40,008 nt of DNA from Actinomycetota bacterium. Lineage in GTDB: Bacteria; Actinomycetota; Actinomycetes; Nanopelagicales; Nanopelagicaceae. Positions 23,665 to 29,843 of the stretch are shown here, piece by piece. Numbering within the stretch: the first letter of the stretch is position 1; each line of letters opens with the position of its first letter. Location of the stretch: assembly GCA_005787645.1 (NCBI GenBank), contig SYAM01000012.1:1-40008 (forward strand). The letters run 5' to 3'. Below the pieces are notes generated by a model. It saw only the letters and a list, made by a program, of their open reading frames with translations, was not told the origin of the DNA and ran no database searches. The position numbers and the translations under genes are program-made.

Positions 23665-23677
23665 TTAGGGTAGAACC

Positions 23678-24583
23678 ATGATTTTGGTGAAAGCCCCTGC
23701 AAAGATTAATTTGCAATTATCTGTGGGGGCAAAAGGTGATGATGGTTATCACGACCTAGCTACAGTCTTCCAAGCAGTTTCACTTTACGATGAGATAAAA
23801 GTGGAACCGGGCGAGAGTGGTTCTGGAGTCACATTGCACTTCTCTGGAGACAATCCTCATATTGCGAATCTTCCTACCAACAATAAAAATCTTGCATACA
23901 AAGCTGCTCAATTATTTGCTCAACGGAAGAAAGTTCCACTAGACCTCGTCATAGAGATCAAGAAACAGATTCCGATTGCTGGCGGTATGGCAGGTGGCAG
24001 TGCAAATGCCGCCGGAGTTCTTGTTGCACTCGATGCGCTCTACGAAACCAAAATGAGTAAAGATGATCTGATTGGATTAGCCCGTCAATTGGGTAGCGAT
24101 GTTCCATTCTCTCTGACGGGTGGGACTGCAGTAGGAACAGGTCGCGGTGATCGCCTCACTCCAGCGCTTGCGCGTGGGACTTTTCATTGGGTTCTCGCAT
24201 ACTCGTCTCAAGGGTTATCTACTCCGGCAGTCTATGAAGAGTGCGATCGACTACGGCAAGGTTTTGCCCAGCGAGCGCCACGAGTGAGTGAAGATTTGAT
24301 GCATGCATTAAGTAGCGGCGATCCAATCGCATTAGGAAAGTCTCTGGTAAATGATTTACAACCGGCAGCCTGCTCACTCAGACCCGCGCTGAAGTTAGCG
24401 CTCTCGGCTGGCATGGATTCGGGAGCAATTGGTGCACTCGTCTCTGGCTCTGGCCCAACTGTCGCATTCTTAGCAAAGAGTGAAGAGGCAGCAATTGATC
24501 TCGCAGTAACGCTCTCCTCAACAGGTGCGGTCTCACAACTAGGACGAGCGCATAGCCCCGTGGGTGGTCCGAAAGTTATTTAA
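23678..24583 (+). CDS. ispE: 4-diphosphocytidyl-2-C-methyl-D-erythritol kinase
   Basis: 301 residues of a GHMP kinase. The opening VKAPAKINLQLSVGAKGDDGYHDL is typical of IspE, the ATP loop is PIAGGMAGGSANAAGVL, and the C-terminal glycine motif ALVSGSGPTVAFL follows. It phosphorylates CDP-ME in the MEP isoprenoid pathway, so this organism uses the non-mevalonate route. It is the last gene of the rsmI-ispE run; its stop lies inside the 3' end of the convergent marR gene (8-base overlap), leaving no space for a classical terminator. Confidence 0.95.
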   Translation: MILVKAPAKINLQLSVGAKGDDGYHDLATVFQAVSLYDEIKVEPGESGSGVTLHFSGDNPHIANLPTNNKNLAYKAAQLFAQRKKVPLDLVIEIKKQIPIAGGMAGGSANAAGVLVALDALYETKMSKDDLIGLARQLGSDVPFSLTGGTAVGTGRGDRLTPALARGTFHWVLAYSSQGLSTPAVYEECDRLRQGFAQRAPRVSEDLMHALSSGDPIALGKSLVNDLQPAACSLRPALKLALSAGMDSGAIGALVSGSGPTVAFLAKSEEAAIDLAVTLSSTGAVSQLGRAHSPVGGPKVI

Positions 24584-25130
24584 TTGGTGGAATTGCACTC
24601 TCAACATGCTCGAGCACCCGACTTAATAATCCAGCCAAGCCATTTCGCTCATCATTCGGTAGCGATTTCAAGAGTTCTTTCTCCCGATTAAGTAGATCCA
24701 CGAGAGCCGCATCCACAACTCTGATGCCTTTATCGGTAATTCGAACCAAAGTACCCCGCCCATCAGATGGGTCTGGATGGCGTGCAAGAAGTCCATCCCC
24801 TTCTAAACGATCTAAACGGTTGGTGATAGTTCCGCTTGTTACTAAGTTTTCATGAATGAGTTGGCCTGGAGTGAGTTGATATGGAGTACCTGCACGACGG
24901 AGCGCTGCTAGCACATCAAAGCCCCATGTTTCCAAACCATGTTGAGCAAACGCAGCCCGTCGAGCAATATCTAAGTGACGCGCAAGTCTGGTGATTCGAC
25001 TTAAGACTTCAAGCGGTGCGCAATCTAGATCAGGTCGCTCACGTCGCCATGCAGAGACGAGCTCTTCAACCTCATCTTTTCTATTTTTTCTTGCACTACT
25101 ACTCTGAGAATCATTCTGCTTACCTGTCAT
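24576..25130 (-). CDS. MarR-family transcriptional regulator
   Basis: 184 residues from the ATG at 25130; a TTG at 25148 would add six residues. A winged helix runs about 60-130 with TPYQLTPGQLIHENLVTSGTITNRLDRLE and the wing DGLLARHPDPSDGRGTLV, the usual MarR signature (DxRxxxV). The N-terminus is a charged, Ser-rich tail. The start lies inside the 3' end of the TetR gene, an 11-base overlap, so the two are translated from one mRNA. Targets are unknown; no transporter or enzyme neighbours both genes, though ispE is convergent and glmU divergent. Confidence 0.9.
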   Translation of the reverse strand: MTGKQNDSQSSSARKNRKDEVEELVSAWRRERPDLDCAPLEVLSRITRLARHLDIARRAAFAQHGLETWGFDVLAALRRAGTPYQLTPGQLIHENLVTSGTITNRLDRLEGDGLLARHPDPSDGRGTLVRITDKGIRVVDAALVDLLNREKELLKSLPNDERNGLAGLLSRVLEHVESAIPPIK

Positions 25131-25800
25131 GGTTTCGTCGACTTTCAAAGGAAAGACGAGGGTGAGTCTCGAGGGCGCTTAGTCCATTCCACGCAAGATT
25201 GACGATGTGAGCGGCAACCTCTTCCCTAGAGAACAATCGCGCATCTAGCCACCATTGACCGGTTAGAGCAACCATCCCTACGAGCATCGAGGCGTACATA
25301 GGCGCCATCTCTGCGGCAAATCCACGAGATGACAATTCTTCGATGAAGATATGTTCTACTTGAGATGCAACTTCACTCAGCAACGTGGCAAATGATCCGC
25401 TTTGGCCGCCGACTGGAGAATTTCTTACCAACAAGCGAAAGCCATCACTTCTAGTCTCGATATAGGTAAGGAATGCGAGCGCAGCGCGTTCAGCTCGTAC
25501 TCGCGGTTGTCCGGTCTCCAAAGTAGTTGAGATAAGTTCCAGGAGCGCTCGCATCTCGCGGTCCACGACTACCGCATAGAGCCCCTCTTTACTCCCAAAG
25601 TGTTCGTAGATCAGTGGCTTGGAGACCCCGGCATTAGCTGCCAACTCTTCGACGCTTGTTCCCTCAACGCCGCTCTCGGCGAAGACCTCAACCGCAGTGG
25701 AGATAATCTGCTCTCGGCGAGCAGCGCTACTCATCCGCGTTCGGTTACCCCCTGAGGCGGGAGTAGATGCAGGAGTAGATGCAGGGGAGGGTGCGCTCAT
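25120..25800 (-). CDS. TetR-family transcriptional regulator
   Basis: 226 residues from the ATG at 25800; ATG at 25734 (204 residues) is an alternative, and a longer frame into tRNA-Gln is not credible. The helix-turn-helix is QIISTAVEVFAESGVEGTSVEELAANAGVSKPLIYEHF (shown in parts). The N-terminal 20 residues contain two copies of STPA, encoded by a tandem 12-base repeat. The C-terminal ligand domain is long and hydrophobic. TetR next to glmU corresponds to mycobacterial Rv1019. It overlaps the marR gene by 11 bases. Both regulators may act at the same or adjacent target. Confidence 0.88.
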   Translation of the reverse strand: MSAPSPASTPASTPASGGNRTRMSSAARREQIISTAVEVFAESGVEGTSVEELAANAGVSKPLIYEHFGSKEGLYAVVVDREMRALLELISTTLETGQPRVRAERAALAFLTYIETRSDGFRLLVRNSPVGGQSGSFATLLSEVASQVEHIFIEELSSRGFAAEMAPMYASMLVGMVALTGQWWLDARLFSREEVAAHIVNLAWNGLSALETHPRLSFESRRNHDR

Positions 25801-25808
25801 ATTCGCCA

Positions 25809-25814
25809 AGGGTA
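25809..25814 (-). promoter_or_regulatory. Candidate -10 element (TACCCT) of the tetR-marR operon
   Basis: On the minus strand TACCCT precedes the ATG at 25800 by eight bases with no ribosome site between. GGCGCGCC (25817-25824), an eight-base palindrome, overlaps the spacer region just upstream and could be a TetR operator for autoregulation. Confidence 0.3.
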
Positions 25815-25837
25815 GTGGCGCGCCTGCGCAAATAAAG

Positions 25838-25853
25838 GCTGGTCGAAACCAGC
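25838..25853. promoter_or_regulatory. Perfect six-pair hairpin between tetR and tRNA-Gln
   Basis: GCTGGT (25838-25843) and ACCAGC (25848-25853) around a CGAA loop; read on the minus strand the loop is TTCG and is followed by CTTTATTT. It lies in the divergent tetR/tRNA-Gln region, so it may be a regulatory dyad or an upstream transcription stop protecting the tRNA promoter. No function is proven. Confidence 0.3.
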
Positions 25854-25877
25854 GCGAAAATGCGAGAGAATACGGGT

Positions 25878-25949
25878 TCCGCCATGGTGTAGTGGCTAGC
25901 ACATGGGCCTTTGAAGCCCAGGGTCCTGGATCGATACCAGGTGGCGGAG
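25878..25949 (+). tRNA. tRNA-Gln (anticodon TTG)
   Basis: Cloverleaf: acceptor TCCGCCA with TGGCGGA, anticodon stem TGGGC/GCCCA with loop CTTTGAA giving anticodon TTG (reads CAA), T stem CTGG/CCAG. The discriminator is G and CCA is not encoded. It lies 49 bases before glmU and downstream of the divergent tetR promoter; tRNA-Gln beside glmU is common in actinobacteria. Confidence 0.94.
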
Positions 25950-25997
25950 CGCAGGCACCGCCTCAACTGCACCTGCAAGGAGGGAGTACGCCTTCCA

Positions 25998-27434
25998 ATG
26001 GCGCTGAATCAACCACAGACGATAGCGATACTCCTTGCCGCTGGTGAAGGTACGCGGATGAAATCTGACGTACCAAAGGTGCTCCATTCAATCCTTGGTC
26101 GAACCCTTATTGGTCACGTTCTTGCTGCAACCGATTCATTGGGTGCACATGAGCGCGTGGTCGTCGTCGGAGCAAAGAGTGATCAGGTCATCGAAGAGAT
26201 TGCTGCGCACGACAATTCAATAACTACAGTCGTGCAAGAGCGACGTGGGGGCACTGGGCATGCTGTGCGAATCGCGTTAGAGACAGTAGAAGTTCCTGAC
26301 GGTGCAGTCGTCGTGGTGCTCGCGGGCGATGCGCCCCTCATTACTGACGCAACACTCAACCACTTGGTACAGGTATGTCAGAATGCAAATGCAGGAGCGG
26401 CAGTGCTCACCGCCGATGTCGATGATCCACATGGCTACGGCAGAGTTATTCGCGATCCCGACAATGGAATTGTAAAAATAGTGGAAGAAAAAGATGCCAC
26501 TGATGAGGAGCGCGAAGTACACGAGGTAAATAGCAGCATTTACGCTTTTGAGGCTAAAGCGCTCAAATCAGCGCTCGCCGAGATTAAGCCAAATAACGCA
26601 CACCATGAAGAGTATTTAACCGACGCAATCGAAATAATTCGCGCGAGCGGTAAGAAGGTAATCCCGGTTGTTGCTCATGATTACTTCGAGATTCTCGGCG
26701 TGAACGATCGAATTCAACTCGCAGAGGCGACCGCAATCATGCGCGATCGGATCAATCTTGAGTTAATGGCTTCCGGGGTGACGTTGATTGACCCACCAAC
26801 TACCCTTATCGATGTGACCGTTACCATTGAACCTGATGTGACTATCAAGCCAGGATGCCAAATCGAAGGCATCACCACCATCGGACGGGGCAGCCTCATC
26901 GGGCCCGACACCCGCCTCTTCAACTGCACCGTAGATGCCGATGCGGTCATCATCAAGTCTGAATGTGATGGCGCTAGCATCGGTCGCCACGCACATGTCG
27001 GCCCGTATTCCTTCTTACGACCAGGGGCGCACTTGGGCGATGGGGCGAAGGTTGGCTCATTTGTGGAGGTAAAGAACTCCACGATCGGTGCTGGGTCCAA
27101 GGTTCCACACCTCTCTTATATAGGCGATGCCACGATTGGAATTGAGAGCAATATTGGGGCCGGGACTATCACCGCCAACTACGACGGCGTGGCTAAACAT
27201 CAGACTGTCATCGGCGACCATGTCCGGATTGGTAGCGACAACATCCTGATCGCTCCCGTTGAGGTGGGCGATGGCGCCTACACCGCCGCCGGTTCGGCCA
27301 TAACAGAAAATGTGCCACCAGGGGCAATGGGCGTGGGAAGAGGGCAACAACGGAATATTCTCGGCTGGGTAGGGCGCAAGCGAGCAGGTAGCGATTCTGC
27401 GAAAGCCGCAGATCAAGCGAGTAAGAGTAAATAG
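25998..27434 (+). CDS. glmU: Bifunctional UDP-N-acetylglucosamine pyrophosphorylase / glucosamine-1-phosphate N-acetyltransferase
   Basis: 478 residues from the ATG at 25998; the longer frame that begins inside tRNA-Gln is rejected because GGAGGGAG precedes this ATG by 11 bases. The uridylyl domain (about 1-230) has LLAAGEGTRMKSDVPKVLH and VLAGDAPLITD. The acetyltransferase domain is a left-handed beta-helix (from about 255), seen as imperfect hexapeptide repeats through VGDGAYTAAGSAITENV. It makes UDP-GlcNAc, the first precursor of peptidoglycan. It is first in the glmU-prs-rplY-pth set, seven bases before prs. Confidence 0.95.
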   Translation: MALNQPQTIAILLAAGEGTRMKSDVPKVLHSILGRTLIGHVLAATDSLGAHERVVVVGAKSDQVIEEIAAHDNSITTVVQERRGGTGHAVRIALETVEVPDGAVVVVLAGDAPLITDATLNHLVQVCQNANAGAAVLTADVDDPHGYGRVIRDPDNGIVKIVEEKDATDEEREVHEVNSSIYAFEAKALKSALAEIKPNNAHHEEYLTDAIEIIRASGKKVIPVVAHDYFEILGVNDRIQLAEATAIMRDRINLELMASGVTLIDPPTTLIDVTVTIEPDVTIKPGCQIEGITTIGRGSLIGPDTRLFNCTVDADAVIIKSECDGASIGRHAHVGPYSFLRPGAHLGDGAKVGSFVEVKNSTIGAGSKVPHLSYIGDATIGIESNIGAGTITANYDGVAKHQTVIGDHVRIGSDNILIAPVEVGDGAYTAAGSAITENVPPGAMGVGRGQQRNILGWVGRKRAGSDSAKAADQASKSK

Positions 27435-27441
27435 GAGTGAA

Positions 27442-28422
27442 GTGAGCGAAATCCGACTCTCCTCTGAGAAACGTCTTCGACTTTTTACTGGTCGCGCCTT
27501 TCCTGAGTTAGCTCAAGAGGTCGGTGACGAAATAGGCATTCCACTCACACCTACTTCTGCTTACGATTTCGCAAACGGTGAAATTTTTGTGCGCTTTGAA
27601 GAGAGCGTCCGTGGTTGTGATGCTTTCGTGTTACAAAGCCATGCAACTCCGGTAAATAAACATATTATGGAGCAATTAATCATGGTCGATGCGCTCAAGC
27701 GAGCATCAGCAAAGCGCATCACTGTCATCGCACCGTTTTACGGTTATGCCCGTCAAGATAAGAAGCATCGCGGTCGCGAACCAATCTCTGCCCGTTTGAT
27801 GGCTGATCTCTTTAAGACTGCTGGGGCAGATCGATTGATGGTTGTTGACTTACACACTTCGCAGATTCAAGGATTCTTTGATGGTCCGGTCGATCATCTT
27901 TTTGCACTCCCATTGCTTGCGAATTATGTTGGAAGCAAAGTCGATCGCTCACGATTGACGATTGTCTCGCCAGACTCAGGTCGAGTACGCGTTGCAGAGC
28001 GTTGGTCTGATCTACTTGGCGGTTGCCCGATCGCCTTCATACATAAGACTCGTGACCCACGAATTCCCAATGAGTCAAGGACTGGTCGCGTTGTAGGAGA
28101 TGTCTCCGGGCAGACGTGCGTTGTGATTGATGACATGATCGATACCGCAGGAACTATCACCAAAGCCGTTGATGCGCTCTTTGATGAAGGAGCGCGTGAA
28201 GTAATAGTTGCTTCAACACATGCTGTGTTATCTGGTCCGGCAATCGATCGATTGAAGAATTCCCGGGTCAGTGAGGTCGTGGTAACGAACACTTTGCCTA
28301 TCCCCGAAGAGTCACGATTTGATCGGCTTACTGTCCTATCCATTGCCCCACTTCTTGCTCGGGCAATACGAGAGGTCTTCGAAGATGGTTCGGTAACTAG
28401 CCTCTTTGATGGCCACTCCTAA
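27442..28422 (+). CDS. prs: Ribose-phosphate pyrophosphokinase
   Basis: 326 residues. The GTG start has AGGAG at normal distance. The PRPP-binding loop VVIDDMIDTAGTITKAVDAL and NGEIFVRFEESVRGCDAFVLQS identify Prs; HRGREPISARLMADL and DLHTSQIQGFFDGPVDHL are the ATP/metal regions. It makes PRPP from ribose-5-phosphate and ATP for nucleotide, His and Trp synthesis. Co-transcription with glmU is likely (seven-base gap). A hairpin region follows before rplY. Confidence 0.95.
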   Translation: MSEIRLSSEKRLRLFTGRAFPELAQEVGDEIGIPLTPTSAYDFANGEIFVRFEESVRGCDAFVLQSHATPVNKHIMEQLIMVDALKRASAKRITVIAPFYGYARQDKKHRGREPISARLMADLFKTAGADRLMVVDLHTSQIQGFFDGPVDHLFALPLLANYVGSKVDRSRLTIVSPDSGRVRVAERWSDLLGGCPIAFIHKTRDPRIPNESRTGRVVGDVSGQTCVVIDDMIDTAGTITKAVDALFDEGAREVIVASTHAVLSGPAIDRLKNSRVSEVVVTNTLPIPEESRFDRLTVLSIAPLLARAIREVFEDGSVTSLFDGHS

Positions 28423-28571
28423 CCATTAGTAAGCCAGATTTTTCAAAGTAAGCCTCCTTGGGCTACTCTTCAATCCTTCCGGCGAGGGGATGAAATTCCC
28501 GTCATCGACGGCTTGCTCTAGGGCCTGCCTCGTGTCTTGCTGGTAACTAACCGAGAACACTGGGGGATCAG
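28423..28571 (+). promoter_or_regulatory. Structured spacer between prs and rplY
   Basis: This 149-base spacer is the longest in the glmU-pth block. AGTAAGCC (28447-28454) pairs with GGCTACT (28461-28467) with one bulged A and a six-base loop, and the same AGTAAGCC also stands unpaired at 28428-28435. Further on, three short mutually exclusive stems are possible: GGGA/TCCC (28487-28500), GATGA/TCATC (28489-28506) and CCGTC/GACGG (28499-28511). It could hold the prs terminator, an rplY promoter or an L25 leader; none is proven. GGGGGATCAG precedes the rplY ATG. Confidence 0.35.
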
Positions 28572-29207
28572 ATGGCCGAAATCAAGATTGCAGCGAAGGT
28601 TCGCTCTGAATTTGGAAAGGGCGCCGCACGTCGTGCTCGCCGTGATGGTCTAGTACCTGCAGTTATCTATGGCCATGGCGAGAAGCCAATCCATATCGCT
28701 CTTCCCGCACGCGAAGTCGGCCTTGCGCTCAAGACCTCAAACGTCCTTCTCGATATTGATTTAGGTTCACAGGTCGAACTCACCCTTCCAAAATCGGTTG
28801 TTCGTGATCCGATTAAGGGCACTCTCGAACATATCGATTTGATTCTGGTCCGTCGCGGTGAGCGCGTGGTGGTCTCGGTCCCTGTTCACACATTTGGAAA
28901 GTACGACCAAGATGGAATCTTGGAGCACGTACATAACTCAATTGAGGTAGAAGTTGAAGCGACCTCTATTCCAGCCCATCTCGAACTTGATATGGAAGGA
29001 CTGGTCGCAGGAGACTCTCTCTATGCTGCTAACGTCAAACTTCCTGATGGCGTCACATTGGTCAGCGATCTAAAGATGATTGTTGTTCACTTGAGCGTTC
29101 GTTCTGCTGTCGAAGAGGTCGTTGCAGCTCCTGCTGCCGAAGGCGCTCCTGCTGCCGAAGGCGCTGCCGGTGAAACTGCCTCAGGCGACGCTCCAGCAAA
29201 GAGTTAA
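28572..29207 (+). CDS. rplY: 50S ribosomal protein L25 (CTC type)
   Basis: 211 residues, the long CTC form. The RNA-binding L25 domain (about 1-95) starts AEIKIAAKVRSEFGKGAARRARR with VPAVIYGHGEKP. The C-terminal beta domain (TL5_C) contains HVHNSIEVEVEATSIP. It ends in an Ala/Glu/Pro tail with a perfect 18-base tandem repeat. It binds 5S rRNA. GGGGG lies six bases before the ATG. Confidence 0.95.
   Translation: MAEIKIAAKVRSEFGKGAARRARRDGLVPAVIYGHGEKPIHIALPAREVGLALKTSNVLLDIDLGSQVELTLPKSVVRDPIKGTLEHIDLILVRRGERVVVSVPVHTFGKYDQDGILEHVHNSIEVEVEATSIPAHLELDMEGLVAGDSLYAANVKLPDGVTLVSDLKMIVVHLSVRSAVEEVVAAPAAEGAPAAEGAAGETASGDAPAKS
29127..29162 (+). repeat. Perfect 18-base tandem repeat in the L25 tail
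   Basis: GCTCCTGCTGCCGAAGGC occurs twice back to back and encodes APAAEG twice in the disordered C-terminus of L25. Length variation there would keep the frame. Confidence 0.85.
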
Positions 29208-29236
29208 TCAATCCCTAGATTTATTGCGAACTAGCC

Positions 29237-29830
29237 ATGAATGCCAATACGTCATATTCATGGTTAGTCGCCGGACTTGGTAATCCAGGCGAGAAATACG
29301 CTTCAACTCGCCATAACATCGGCTTTCTTGTGGCAGATGAGTTAGCAAAACGCTTCGCAGGAAAGTTTGGATCACACAAGTATCGAGCACAGGTAGCCGA
29401 AGTCCGACTAGGGGTGGGCAGTCAGTCACCTCGTCTAATCATCGTCAAACCGCAGACTTATATGAATGATTCCGGAAATGCTGTCGCACCCCTTGCACAG
29501 TACTTCAACTGCTCACCTGAGAACATCATTGCAATTCATGACGAATTAGATATCCCGTTCGAGACTATTCGAGTGAAAATCGGTGGCGGCGACAATGGGC
29601 ATAATGGTTTGAAATCGCTGACTCAATCCTTAGGATCCCCAGATTATCTCCGCGTCCGCATGGGCATTGGTCGCCCGGTGACTCAGCAAGATACCGCTGA
29701 CTATGTCTTGGATAATTTTGGAAAGAGCGAGCGGAATGTAATTCCCGATTTGGTCATGCGCGGGTGTGATGCAATCGAATCATTGATTACTAAAGGCCTT
29801 GAGCTAACACAGCAAAATTTCAATAAGTAG
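29237..29830 (+). CDS. pth: Peptidyl-tRNA hydrolase
   Basis: 197 residues. GLGNPGEKYASTRHNIGF (with the catalytic His), then the MNDSGNAVAPLA loop and HDELDIPF, with the KIGGGDNGHNGLKS loop, are the Pth set. It releases peptides from stalled peptidyl-tRNA. The ATG follows rplY by 29 bases. It converges on ppc; 13 bases separate the two stops. Confidence 0.94.
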   Translation: MNANTSYSWLVAGLGNPGEKYASTRHNIGFLVADELAKRFAGKFGSHKYRAQVAEVRLGVGSQSPRLIIVKPQTYMNDSGNAVAPLAQYFNCSPENIIAIHDELDIPFETIRVKIGGGDNGHNGLKSLTQSLGSPDYLRVRMGIGRPVTQQDTADYVLDNFGKSERNVIPDLVMRGCDAIESLITKGLELTQQNFNK

Positions 29831-29843
29831 AAATTACCTGGTA

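Noticed and set aside
25760..25790. Short tandem repeat encoding STPA twice
   Set aside because: Two copies of a 12-base unit in a disordered leader; too small to call a microsatellite or a functional repeat.
25801..25902. Extension of the tetR frame into tRNA-Gln
   Set aside because: It would overlap the tRNA gene on the opposite strand; the start at 25800 has a promoter-like element.
25911..25997. Extended N-terminus of glmU overlapping tRNA-Gln
   Set aside because: It would translate the tRNA sequence; the ATG at 25998 has a GGAGGGAG site and matches the family start.
29831..29843. Terminator between pth and ppc
   Set aside because: Only a four-base stem (TACC/GGTA) is possible and no T-run follows.
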